A DNA stretch of 7,323 bases from Clostridia bacterium (GTDB lineage: Bacteria; Bacillota; Clostridia; Christensenellales; Aristaeellaceae). A program made the translations under genes and the position numbers. The notes below the pieces were generated by a model. The model was given only the letters and a program-made list of their open reading frames with translations, was not told the origin of the DNA and made no database searches. Position 1 is the stretch's first letter. Every line of letters begins with the position of its first letter. Positions 1 through 6,936 of this stretch are shown one piece after another. The stretch lies in the NCBI GenBank assembly GCA_030526935.1, contig JAUNBY010000044.1, positions 6,059 to 13,381 of the forward strand. Direction: 5' to 3'.

Positions 1-1486
1 CCACGCGAGAAGTATCGCATGTAATCCAGCGCCGTCCCCATTGTTCGGCGACATAAGCCGTAGTTCCGCTTCCACATGTGATGTCGAGGACGAGATCGCC
101 TGGATCGGTGGTCATGAGCATACAACGTTTGATAACTTCCGTTGCAGTTTGAACAACATATACCTTGGGATCTTTTCGACTTTGTATACCGCCGATATCT
201 TCCCATAAATTATTGGTTATTGTAAATGGAAAATCATCAAAATAACGTATATAAGCTAATGAGTTGCCTTCAACAGCGATACGGTTTTTTTGTATGAGCC
301 TTTCCATACCTTCTCTTCCGGTTTTCCAACTTCCCTTTGATATTGAATATGTTTTTCCGTTGAACTCGACAGGAAAGCGCGCATTATCTCCACCTGACTG
401 GCTCGTGAGATTATCTAAACGATAAACCTTGATATTAGCTGGTAAGTTATCCAATCGAATGTTTTCGCCTTTTTCTTTCGCGTAATCGCTTATTGATACC
501 CGCGTACCATCTGGCAGCAAGACATATCTATACTTATTATCAGTAGAGATGTCTTTCGGCATATACTGTCTTCTATACTTTATTGATTTTTCGTTTTTTG
601 AATACCATACAATGTAATCTCCGACAGATGCTGGAGTGAGTAAATCAGAAGGAGCTCCTGCACCTGTGGTTTTCTTCAAAAATATTTGACTAATAAAGTG
701 TGTAGAGCCAAACACCTCATCACAGATTTCTCTGACATGGTGTACATTCTCATCGCTTATCTGAACAAATACGCTCCCCGTATCCGCCAACAGTTCGCGC
801 GCCAGCAACAACCTGTTGCGAAGATACGTCAAGTAAGAATGAATACCCAACTCCCACGTATCCCGAAACGCCTTTATCATTTCCGGCTCTTGTGAGAGGT
901 CTTCATCTTTTTTATCTTTAACATCACGCTTATCCACAAACGGTTGAAAGTTTGATCCGTACTTTATACCGTATGGCGGGTCGATATAGACCATTTGAAC
1001 CTGCCCCGCCATGCCCTCTTTCTCAAGCAGGGAGTTCATAATCACAAGGCTATCCCCGGCGATAAGGCGATTCGTCCAGTCGACGCCATGTTTATAGAAC
1101 TCAATGGTCTCGCGTCTGCGGCGCAATCGCTCGGATGGCGTTTCCGCTTCAAACATGGAAACCTGTCCGGCCAACTGTCCTTTGATCCGATCGCTGTACT
1201 CCTTCGTAACGCGTGCAATAATCGAATGGGGCTTGATTGATTCGTGAATATGAATCGAGGATGTCGGCACGTCAAAGCTTATACCTTCTGCTTTTCCCGC
1301 CCAATCCAAAGTTGGATCAATATGCGGGTCAAAGGCATAGCTTTTCATCGGCTCCGCAGCCGTATCATGCTGCGCCATTCCAATAGGCGGATTATTGGAA
1401 CGCCTCTTGTCCGCGTGCTCATAGGTTTCGATGTCGCGCATCGCCTTGATCTCAGCTTCGGTAAAGCGTTTCTTTTGAGTTGGCAT
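1..1486 (-). CDS. Type III-like restriction-modification DNA methyltransferase (Mod), 3' part cut by window edge
   Basis: A frame stays open from the ATG at 1486 to the left edge (495 codons seen, no stop), so the C-terminus is missing. The N-terminus (MPTQKKRFTEAEIKAMRDI) resembles large type III Mod subunits. The catalytic motif DPPY is at residues 169-172, and the SAM-binding motif DITCGSGTT comes later at 468-476. Catalytic motif before SAM motif is the beta-class order of amino-methyltransferases, to which type III Mod proteins belong; these usually make N6-methyladenine. A conserved-looking block at about 200-255 (LRNRLLLARELL, then GSVFVQISDEN) is typical of the N6/N4 methylase domain. 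Residues of about 262-430 should hold the target recognition domain and are encoded by A+T-rich DNA. The start is fixed by AAGGAGG seven bases upstream (1494-1500). The restriction partner (Res), if present, would lie beyond the left edge. A solitary or type IIG-like enzyme is the alternative. Confidence 0.9.
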   Translation of the reverse strand, partial: MPTQKKRFTEAEIKAMRDIETYEHADKRRSNNPPIGMAQHDTAAEPMKSYAFDPHIDPTLDWAGKAEGISFDVPTSSIHIHESIKPHSIIARVTKEYSDRIKGQLAGQVSMFEAETPSERLRRRRETIEFYKHGVDWTNRLIAGDSLVIMNSLLEKEGMAGQVQMVYIDPPYGIKYGSNFQPFVDKRDVKDKKDEDLSQEPEMIKAFRDTWELGIHSYLTYLRNRLLLARELLADTGSVFVQISDENVHHVREICDEVFGSTHFISQIFLKKTTGAGAPSDLLTPASVGDYIVWYSKNEKSIKYRRQYMPKDISTDNKYRYVLLPDGTRVSISDYAKEKGENIRLDNLPANIKVYRLDNLTSQSGGDNARFPVEFNGKTYSISKGSWKTGREGMERLIQKNRIAVEGNSLAYIRYFDDFPFTITNNLWEDIGGIQSRKDPKVYVVQTATEVIKRCMLMTTDPGDLVLDITCGSGTTAYVAEQWGRRWITCDTSRV

Positions 1487-1582
1487 GTACAAGCCTCCTT
1501 AGTTGTCCGATATGCGCAAGGCTGCGTTTTCTACTCAACATAAACAAAACCACACTCTGCGCACTACGCTCGTCTATGCCTT

Positions 1583-1611
1583 ATTATATACGATTTCTAA
1601 ATTTCTTGCAA
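1583..1611 (-). promoter_or_regulatory. Sigma-A-type promoter of the methyltransferase gene
   Basis: On the minus strand TTGCAA (1606-1611, four of six matches to the -35 consensus) is followed by exactly 17 bases and a perfect TATAAT (1583-1588). Transcription would start near 1575, giving a leader of about 90 bases before the methyltransferase ATG. The -35 box lies directly against the U-run of the preceding terminator candidate, so the methyltransferase appears to be its own transcription unit. Confidence 0.75.
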
Positions 1612-1651
1612 ACAAAAGATGACTGAGCACACGGCTTACGCATGAATCATC
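1610..1651 (-). terminator. Candidate rho-independent terminator after the SpoVT/AbrB-like gene
   Basis: Eight bases after the TAG of the upstream gene, the minus strand reads GATGAT (1646-1651), later closed by GTCATC (1618-1623). A weaker inner helix ATGCG/CGTGT, with two G-U pairs, sits inside. The stem is followed by TTTTGTTT (1610-1617). The position and U-run fit a terminator, but the stem has an internal loop and wobble pairs, so it may be inefficient. Confidence 0.4.
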
Positions 1652-1659
1652 ACCAAAAA

Positions 1660-2127
1660 CTAGTAAACCTCAACCTCTCCGCCGAAAAGACGTGCCCGCT
1701 CGACGAGCTGTCCGTGATGACCCATGGTGAAGGCTATGTCGCTGGAGCGGATGGACAGCAGTTGTTCTCCCGATTTCATTTGCAGGAAATCCAGCGTTTC
1801 GCGCGGCAAAAGGATTTCGCCCGATTCGCTGATCTGTGTCCAGCAATAGTGTCGTCCCTTGATCCTTATCCATGTGCAGGGCGTGCTCTCGCAATTCGCG
1901 ACGGCAGGCACGTTTTCCAGCACAAATCCCAGTTTCGAGGTCAGCCAAAGACCGCGCCGGGTCACGCAAAAACCGCCGGTGGACTTGCTGCCCGTAAAGA
2001 GAATGACCTTTCCCTCGCGGATGATATCATATTCCCGTACAGCCTGCGGCGGCAAGGTGATGCCACCGTCCGCACCGATCCTCGACCAACCGAAGATGAA
2101 CTTCCCGCCCTTTGTTACCTGTGGCAT
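1660..2127 (-). CDS. Small protein with two SpoVT/AbrB-like domains
   Basis: The product is 155 residues and probably a cytoplasmic DNA-binding or regulatory protein. It shows the AbrB-like pattern (I..xG.I.LP, then an acidic or basic stretch and G..LL) twice. The first copy is at about residues 12-55 (SRIGADGGITLPPQAV, then GKVILFTG), the second at about 95-135 (TQISESGEILLPRETL, then GEQLLSIR). AbrB-fold domains form swapped-hairpin dimers, so two copies in one chain could make a dimer-like unit by itself; that is inference. Four cysteines (54, 79, 84, 95) lie around the linker. I chose the ATG at 2127 because AAAGGAG stands eight bases before it. An in-frame start at 2250 would add 41 residues of unconvincing sequence overlapping the upstream gene. 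The start overlaps the end of the upstream membrane-protein gene by 13 bases, so translation is probably coupled. Its target is unknown. Confidence 0.8.
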   Translation of the reverse strand: MPQVTKGGKFIFGWSRIGADGGITLPPQAVREYDIIREGKVILFTGSKSTGGFCVTRRGLWLTSKLGFVLENVPAVANCESTPCTWIRIKGRHYCWTQISESGEILLPRETLDFLQMKSGEQLLSIRSSDIAFTMGHHGQLVERARLFGGEVEVY

Positions 2128-2432
2128 GATGACGACTCCTTTTGCGCGGCGCGCGCTTTGTCCATTGCCTTGACCGCGCCATAGCTGTGTATGCGCACGA
2201 CGGAATTGGCGTCGCTGCCAGAAAGCGTGAGCAATTTCAGCCGCTGCCACAGTCCTTCATACGACAAGGGCGTATTTCGAAAGGACGGTTTATCGCCCAT
2301 GACAAAGGCGGTAAAGCAGCCAAGCGTCAAGACAAACGCGGCGATATACGCCCAGCCCAAGCCGCTTATTATAGCAGCAAAAAACAAATCAATCAAAAGT
2401 AGAACGCCTGAAATTATCAGCATAACGTCCAT
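2115..2432 (-). CDS. Small hypothetical protein with two membrane segments
   Basis: The 105-residue product is not a family I recognise. Residues 3-45 are almost wholly hydrophobic and divide into two likely membrane helices (about 3-22 and 26-44) with a very short turn, which suggests a hairpin in the membrane. The remaining 60 or so residues are polar and basic, with many Arg, Lys and Ser, and probably lie in the cytoplasm. The ATG at 2432 shares its A with the TGA stop of the regulator gene (TGATG), and no good ribosome binding site precedes it, so termination-reinitiation coupling is likely. A GTG one codon earlier is the alternative start. The gene end overlaps the SpoVT/AbrB-like gene by 13 bases. 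The overlaps on both sides, plus a composition like its neighbours, argue that it is a real gene and may act with them. Confidence 0.7.
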   Translation of the reverse strand: MDVMLIISGVLLLIDLFFAAIISGLGWAYIAAFVLTLGCFTAFVMGDKPSFRNTPLSYEGLWQRLKLLTLSGSDANSVVRIHSYGAVKAMDKARAAQKESSSCHR

Positions 2433-2803
2433 CACGCGCCATGCACGCCGGCGTGACGCTTCATAGCCTGAAAGGTCTCGTCGCTGATGTCATGCTCAAT
2501 TTTACAGGCGTCCGCCCGCGCCATCTCATCACGCACGCCCAGCCGCAGCAAAAACTGTGTGAGCAGTTTGTGCCGTTCATAGATGCGCCCGGCGATTTCC
2601 GTGCCCTTGTCCGTCAGCGTGATCAAGCTGTCCTTATCCATCGTGATATAGCCATTTTCCCGAAGTCGCTTTGTGGCGTAGCTGACGGAAGGTTTGGTTA
2701 CGCCAAGCTCATTCGCAATATCGATGGAGCGAATCTCTCCATGCCGCTCCTTCATCATCAGCATAGCCTCCAGATAGTCTTCGGACGATTTTAATATATT
2801 CAT
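2432..2803 (-). CDS. DtxR/MntR-family metal-dependent transcriptional regulator (short form)
   Basis: The 123-residue product is a cytoplasmic DNA-binding repressor of the DtxR/MntR family, which represses metal-uptake or metal-homeostasis genes when bound to Mn(II) or Fe(II). The winged helix-turn-helix is at about residues 8-60 (DIANELGVTKPSVSYATKRL), followed by the metal-binding and dimerisation helices. Probable metal ligands are D9 and E12 in SSEDYLEAM, H78 in ERHKLL, and C100, E103 and H104 in ACKIEHDIS. The SH3-like third domain of DtxR/IdeR is absent, as in MntR, and the C-terminus is shorter than the 142-residue Bacillus MntR. The first ligand is of the MntR kind (Asp) while the Cys is of the DtxR kind, so the metal preference is uncertain. 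A GAGGG sequence about seven bases before the ATG is a modest ribosome binding site. It heads a three-gene overlapping unit and may regulate itself through the inverted repeat upstream. Confidence 0.9.
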   Translation of the reverse strand: MNILKSSEDYLEAMLMMKERHGEIRSIDIANELGVTKPSVSYATKRLRENGYITMDKDSLITLTDKGTEIAGRIYERHKLLTQFLLRLGVRDEMARADACKIEHDISDETFQAMKRHAGVHGA

Positions 2804-2855
2804 GTGCTTCCCTCGCTTTCATCGGAAACTGTCGCTCGAGTGGTACAATTCCTTC

Positions 2856-2884
2856 AGCATACAGGTTAACACGCTCTAACCCAA
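2856..2884 (-). promoter_or_regulatory. Weak candidate promoter with inverted repeat before the DtxR/MntR-like gene
   Basis: On the minus strand TTGGGT (2879-2884) and TATGCT (2856-2861) are spaced by 17 bases. They match the -35 and -10 consensus at three and four positions. Between and overlapping them lies an imperfect operator-like repeat: GGTTA (complement of 2877-2881), eight bases, then TAACC (complement of 2864-2868). The half-sites resemble the core of known DtxR/IdeR boxes, but the eight-base spacer is longer than in those boxes. A start near 2850 would leave about 47 bases before the ATG. Confidence 0.3.
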
Positions 2885-2969
2885 AAAGCAAGCACATAAT
2901 CGTCTAAAATGAAAAGCATCGCGACATACGATCATGTGAACGGCATATGTCTATGGCTGTCCTGACGTT

Positions 2970-4154
2970 TTACGGCAGCAGCGGCTTTAGCGCCCTTTCG
3001 AGGATGCCCTTCATGTGCGCGATCGCTATCCCGTAGTTGGTAAAGGGAACGTTCGCGTCGCGGGCGAGGGCGATTCGGTGGTGAATCTCGCGCTCGTTAA
3101 GCATACAACCGCCGCAGTGGACGACAAGGGAATAGTTCCGGAGCGATTCGGGAAACTCGCCGCCGGAAGTATGTTGAAATACTAATTTTTTTTCCGTGTG
3201 CTTGCGTATCCAACCGGGCAATTTGACAGTTCCGATGTCCTCGCATTGCCGGTGATGTGTACAGCCCTCGCTGATAAGCACAACGTCGCCGTCATGCAGA
3301 TTGTCGAGGGTTCGCGCGCCCGCCGCCGCCGTCTCTAAGAATCCCTTGCGGCGCGCCATGAGAATTGAAAAGGACGTAAGCGGAATGTCCTGCGGAACTT
3401 CGTCGGCGACCCGTTCAAAAACTTGGCTGTCGGTGATCACCATACGGGGCTCTTTGGCAAGCGCATCGAGGGAGTGCGCAAGTTCCGTTTCCTTTGAAAT
3501 CACCGCGATGGCATTCGCGTCGAGTATATCGCGTATAGTCTGCTGCTGCGGAAGGATCAGCCTGTCCTTGGGAGCCGCGCCGTCGATGGGCGTTACCAGT
3601 ATGACAATGTCGCCCGGCAAGAGCAGATCGCCTACCAGCCTGCGGGCTGTTACTCCCGTATTCAAACCGCACAGGCGCCGCTTGAGATTTTCAATTCCCT
3701 GCGAGGTATTCGCGCTTACCCGCATCTCTTCGTCCCCGAGGGGCGCATATGGTTGATTTACCAAGTCCGCCTTGTTGCGAACCACGATGTATGGAATTTC
3801 CCTTTCACGAATCATGCCAAGCAGTTCCTCGTCCTGGGGCGCAAGCCCTTCGAACTCGTCCGTCACCAAAATGGCGATGTCGGTTTTTGCGAGAACCTGC
3901 CTGGCTTTTTTTACGCGCTGTGCGCCAAGTTCGCCTTCGTCGTCTATGCCCGGAGTGTCGATGATGACTACCGGGCCAAGCGGCAAGAGTTCCATGGATT
4001 TGTATACCGGGTCAGTCGTCGTTCCCTTTACGTTTGATACAATGGACAGACTTTGCCCGGTAACGGCGTTGACCAAGCTGGATTTACCCACGTTTCGCCT
4101 GCCCAGAAAAGCGATGTGGATTCTTCCGGACAGGGGCGTATCATTAAGACTCAT
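2970..4154 (-). CDS. hydF: [FeFe]-hydrogenase H-cluster maturation GTPase HydF
   Basis: HydF is the cytoplasmic scaffold that receives the two-iron precursor made by HydE and HydG and passes it to the hydrogenase HydA. The 394-residue protein has an N-terminal Era/TrmE-like GTPase domain: P-loop GRRNVGKSS at 18-26, the switch threonines GTTTDP at 44-49, DTPG at 66-69, and NKAD at 127-130. A dimerisation region follows. The C-terminal iron-sulfur domain has C298, H300, H346, C347 and C350 in the family pattern CxH...HCxxC. The length is normal and all key residues are present. The ATG is preceded by AGGAGG five bases away, and this ribosome binding site overlaps the hydG stop, with only nine bases between the genes. 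It is the last gene of the maturation operon. I see no convincing terminator after it, so some read-through into the regulator unit is possible. Confidence 0.97.
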   Translation of the reverse strand: MSLNDTPLSGRIHIAFLGRRNVGKSSLVNAVTGQSLSIVSNVKGTTTDPVYKSMELLPLGPVVIIDTPGIDDEGELGAQRVKKARQVLAKTDIAILVTDEFEGLAPQDEELLGMIREREIPYIVVRNKADLVNQPYAPLGDEEMRVSANTSQGIENLKRRLCGLNTGVTARRLVGDLLLPGDIVILVTPIDGAAPKDRLILPQQQTIRDILDANAIAVISKETELAHSLDALAKEPRMVITDSQVFERVADEVPQDIPLTSFSILMARRKGFLETAAAGARTLDNLHDGDVVLISEGCTHHRQCEDIGTVKLPGWIRKHTEKKLVFQHTSGGEFPESLRNYSLVVHCGGCMLNEREIHHRIALARDANVPFTNYGIAIAHMKGILERALKPLLP

Positions 4155-4163
4155 AGCGTCCTC

Positions 4164-5603
4164 CTAAAACCTGAAATCCCGCTGGCCGTTTTCGATGAGA
4201 TTTAAGCGTTCGCGTGTGATGGCGCGCACTTTTTCATTGGGAATGGCCTCAAGTTCTGCCGCGATCAACTTTTCTCCCGTGCGCCTGGTCTCCTGCGTGG
4301 CGTAGTCCATCAGAAATTCTTTGAGCGTCATCAGCGCGTTTGGCTGGCAACAGTTCTGTATCTGGCCGGACTTACACAAACTCATAAACCTGTCTCCCGT
4401 GCGCCCCTCGCGGTAGCAAGCGGTACAGAACGACGGTATAAACCCGTTCTGCATAAGCCAGCGAACCACTTCGTCCAGTGTGCGCTGGTCGGACACGTTA
4501 AACTGCTCAGTGTCGGTGGGGCGTATTGTTTGCGTATATCCGCCAACCGTCGTGCGCGACGCGCCGCTTATCTGCGATACCCCCAAATGTATTACCATGT
4601 CGCGCACCTTTTGGCTCTCGCGCGTGGAGATAATCATGCCGGTATAGGGAACCGCCACGCGGATCACGGCGCACAATTTGGCGAAGATTTCATCGCTGAT
4701 TCCGTTGTCAAACACGTCAGGATCGATATCCTCCGCGCGCTTGACGCGTGGTACACTGATGGTGTGCGGCCCCACTCCAAACGCAGCCTCGAGGTGCTCC
4801 GCGTGCATAAGCAACCCGCAAAGTTCGTATCGATACCTCTCCAGCCCAAATAAAACGCCCAGACCTACGTCGTCTATGCCTCCCTGCATAGCCCTGTCGT
4901 GTGCCTCGGTGTGATAGTCGTAATTATGCTTTGGCCCGGTCGGATGAAGCTTTAAATAGCTCTCTTTATGATAGGTTTCCTGAAACAGGATGTAAGTACC
5001 GATGCCCGCATTTTTTAGTTTTATGTAATTCTCCACGGTTGTCGCGGCAATGTTAACGTTGACGCGGCGAATCGCGCCATTTTTATGCTTGACTGAATAG
5101 ATGGTGTCGATGCACTCCAGAATATAGTCTATGGGATTGTTCACGGGGTCTTCGCCCGCCTCGATGGCCAGGCGCTTATGCCCCATGTCCTGCAAGGCGA
5201 TGACTTCGTCGCGCACTTCCTCCTGAGTGAGTTTCTTGCGCGGAATATGCTTATTGACCGCGTGATAAGGACAGTACAAACAGCCGTTCACGCAATAATT
5301 CGACAGATACAGCGGCGCAAACATAACGATGCGCCTGCCGTAGAACTTTATCTTGATCTCCTCGGCCAAGGCGTACATCTTTTGAATGATCGTCGGGTTT
5401 TCGCACGCCAGCAGCACGCTGGCTTCGCGATGGCTCAACCCCGCGCAGCGAACGCCGTTTTGCGTCATTTGGGGCCTGGCCTTTTGCAAAAGGCTTTCAA
5501 GCAGCGCTATATCGTCCTTGTGCGCGTCGGCGTGTGCGAGGCTTTCCATGATTTCCTCGTGGTTGATAAATTCCGTGGCCTTGCTTGATTTGGAATTGTA
5601 CAT
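4164..5603 (-). CDS. hydG: Radical-SAM tyrosine lyase HydG ([FeFe]-hydrogenase maturation)
   Basis: HydG cleaves tyrosine to p-cresol and a dehydroglycine fragment that becomes CO and cyanide. It delivers these on an iron-cysteine synthon for the H-cluster. The 479-residue protein has the radical-SAM motif CVNGCLYC (C104, C108, C111) in a TIM-barrel core, with GEDP at 150-153 as the SAM-binding GGE-like element. The C-terminal auxiliary cluster ligands C393, C396 and C419 match the HydG pattern CX2CX22C, which separates it from the related thiamine enzyme ThiH. The segment LMHAEHLEAAFGVGPH (265-280) carries histidines expected near the dangler iron; which one binds is inference. An AAAGGAAG sequence about seven bases upstream supports the ATG at 5603. 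The gene lies 51 bases after hydE and nine bases before hydF, in one operon. It is complete. Confidence 0.97.
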   Translation of the reverse strand: MYNSKSSKATEFINHEEIMESLAHADAHKDDIALLESLLQKARPQMTQNGVRCAGLSHREASVLLACENPTIIQKMYALAEEIKIKFYGRRIVMFAPLYLSNYCVNGCLYCPYHAVNKHIPRKKLTQEEVRDEVIALQDMGHKRLAIEAGEDPVNNPIDYILECIDTIYSVKHKNGAIRRVNVNIAATTVENYIKLKNAGIGTYILFQETYHKESYLKLHPTGPKHNYDYHTEAHDRAMQGGIDDVGLGVLFGLERYRYELCGLLMHAEHLEAAFGVGPHTISVPRVKRAEDIDPDVFDNGISDEIFAKLCAVIRVAVPYTGMIISTRESQKVRDMVIHLGVSQISGASRTTVGGYTQTIRPTDTEQFNVSDQRTLDEVVRWLMQNGFIPSFCTACYREGRTGDRFMSLCKSGQIQNCCQPNALMTLKEFLMDYATQETRRTGEKLIAAELEAIPNEKVRAITRERLNLIENGQRDFRF

Positions 5604-5654
5604 GATTCTCTTCCTTTCTTTCGGGTCAGATTTCTTCCCCGTCAGCCGGATATT

Positions 5655-6683
5655 CTATATTTTCGCGTCGCCGCGCGAAACGACAACGCGATATCCGATT
5701 TTCTCCAGTTCACGCTCTATAAGCGCGATTCCCTCAGCCGTTTCCATTCCGCTGGAGGGTTTGCCGTCGTACAGCGCGTATTTTTGCCGCGCCTCGCGCG
5801 GCGATATATTGGGCATTATCACGTTAGCGCCCGCAAGTATGCCCATCGCTCTTCCGCGCGGATGGATTGTTCCAAGCGCGGTGGTGGCCGGAAGCAAGAC
5901 CTTTGGCAGCATGAGGCGAATGATCGAGAGTAGCCTCAGCGTTATGTCCAACCTGCCCGGCCTCTCTTTTGCGAACGGCGTATCCCGATGGGGTATGAAG
6001 GGGCCTATCCCCACCATTTGCGGCTGAAACGCCTTTAGAAAGCGCAGGTCTTTAATCAGCATCTCCGGCGTTTGGCGGGGCGTCCCCACCATGAACCCGC
6101 ATCCCACCTGATACCCAATCTCCTTGAGTAACTGTAAGCAGCGTATACGGTTGCCGTAAGACATCCGGGAGGGATGAAGCGATTCGTAGTGCTCCGGGTC
6201 AGCGGTTTCGTGGCGCAAAAGATACCTGTCCGCGCCCGCGCGCTTTAACGCGCGATAGCTCGCCCCGCTTCTTTCGCCCAGCGATAGCGTCACCGCGCAG
6301 TCGGGATGGCGCAGTTTGATGGCGACGATCAAATTAAACAAAACATCATCCGTAAACGCCGCGTCCTCGCCGCCTTGCAGCACAAAGGTGCGAAGCCCTC
6401 TGTTATAGCCCTGTTCGCACGAAGCTAATATTTCCTCCCGGCTCAGGCGATAGCGCTGGGCGTGACAATTGCCCGCGCGAATGCCGCAGTACAGGCAGTT
6501 GTTTTTGCAGAAGCTCGACACTTCGATCAGCCCGCGCAGATAGATCTCCCGACCGTAATGAAGCGCGCACACTTCCTGTGCGCCGCGTCTGAGCGCGTCG
6601 TCCTCCGCGCCCGATAGCAACGCAAGCAGTTCGACATCCGGCAAATCGCCGTTTTTAACGAGCCTGTCGGTCAGCGTCGCCAT
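5655..6683 (-). CDS. hydE: Radical-SAM maturase HydE ([FeFe]-hydrogenase maturation)
   Basis: HydE is a radical-SAM enzyme that acts on the iron-cysteine-CO-cyanide synthon from HydG on the way to the two-iron subcluster. The 342-residue protein has CKNNCLYC at about residues 59-66 (C59, C63, C66), followed by GGEDAAF as the SAM-contacting element. It also has GFMVGTPRQT and IGPFIPHRDTP, both typical of HydE rather than the related biotin synthase or PylB. The length matches the roughly 348 residues of the Thermotoga enzyme. The three cysteines of the optional second cluster of that enzyme have no counterparts here; the corresponding tail (YALYDGKPSSGMETAEG) has none. Two starts are possible: the ATG at 6683, chosen here, or a TTG two codons earlier at 6689; an in-frame stop lies just upstream. 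Neither has a clear ribosome binding site, and the gene overlaps the preceding one by 29 bases, so translation is probably coupled. Confidence 0.95.
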   Translation of the reverse strand: MATLTDRLVKNGDLPDVELLALLSGAEDDALRRGAQEVCALHYGREIYLRGLIEVSSFCKNNCLYCGIRAGNCHAQRYRLSREEILASCEQGYNRGLRTFVLQGGEDAAFTDDVLFNLIVAIKLRHPDCAVTLSLGERSGASYRALKRAGADRYLLRHETADPEHYESLHPSRMSYGNRIRCLQLLKEIGYQVGCGFMVGTPRQTPEMLIKDLRFLKAFQPQMVGIGPFIPHRDTPFAKERPGRLDITLRLLSIIRLMLPKVLLPATTALGTIHPRGRAMGILAGANVIMPNISPREARQKYALYDGKPSSGMETAEGIALIERELEKIGYRVVVSRGDAKI

Positions 6684-6936
6684 CGTCAAATTTCACGTTT
6701 GAATAGATGGTTTTGGACGATATTCCGGTGAGCCTGCCGATCTTTCCCGACATGGCGCTAATCACGTCCTGCGGCGCTTCAACGGCGATGCTTATGATAT
6801 TCACGCCGCGCTTGCGGTGCGGTATACCCATTCGCCCGATGATATAGCTCGCATACTGGTGCAATAGCGCGTTGAGCGTCTCAACGGATGAGACGTCCTC
6901 CACAATGACGCCGATTATAGCAATGCGCGTTTCCAT
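6655..6936 (-). CDS. TM1266-family iron-only hydrogenase system regulator
   Basis: The 93-residue product (METRIAIIGVIVEDVSS at the start) matches the small TM1266 family, whose genes commonly sit beside hydE, hydG and hydF. The alternating pattern of hydrophobic strands (RIAIIGVIVE, GVNIISIAVE) and helices fits a ferredoxin-like ACT/NikR-C fold, which typically makes oligomers that bind small ligands. A DNA-binding domain is not visible, so 'regulator' rests on the family name and gene context; its mechanism is unknown. The ATG at 6936 is supported by GGAGGT six bases upstream. The frame stays open back to 7023, but that extension would read through the leader hairpin and has no family-like sequence. 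It is the first gene of the maturation operon, and its 3' end overlaps hydE. Confidence 0.85.
   Translation of the reverse strand: METRIAIIGVIVEDVSSVETLNALLHQYASYIIGRMGIPHRKRGVNIISIAVEAPQDVISAMSGKIGRLTGISSKTIYSNVKFDDGDADRQAR

Noticed and set aside
1642..2184. Open plus-strand frame of 180 codons
   Set aside because: It lies opposite the SpoVT/AbrB-like gene, has no ribosome binding site or recognisable domain, and its start falls in the terminator hairpin of that gene.
2128..2250. Longer start for the SpoVT/AbrB-like gene
   Set aside because: The extra 41 residues overlap the membrane-protein gene fully and look like out-of-frame sequence, while the inner ATG has an excellent ribosome binding site.
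2709..2897. Minus-strand open frame of 62 codons over the start of the DtxR/MntR-like gene
   Set aside because: It reads the regulator gene in another frame and spans its promoter region.
3301..3756. Open plus-strand frame of 151 codons
   Set aside because: It lies entirely opposite hydF; the composition (many Ser and Arg) is that of a shadow frame.
5386..6027. Open plus-strand frame of 213 codons
   Set aside because: It lies opposite hydG and hydE, which are complete with all key residues. Its product is rich in Ser, Pro and Ile in a way typical of antisense frames, and it has no family resemblance.
6669..6680. Twelve-base sequence GGTCAGCGTCGC repeated at 7199-7210
   Set aside because: The match does not extend further and one copy is inside hydE coding sequence; chance is the simplest explanation.
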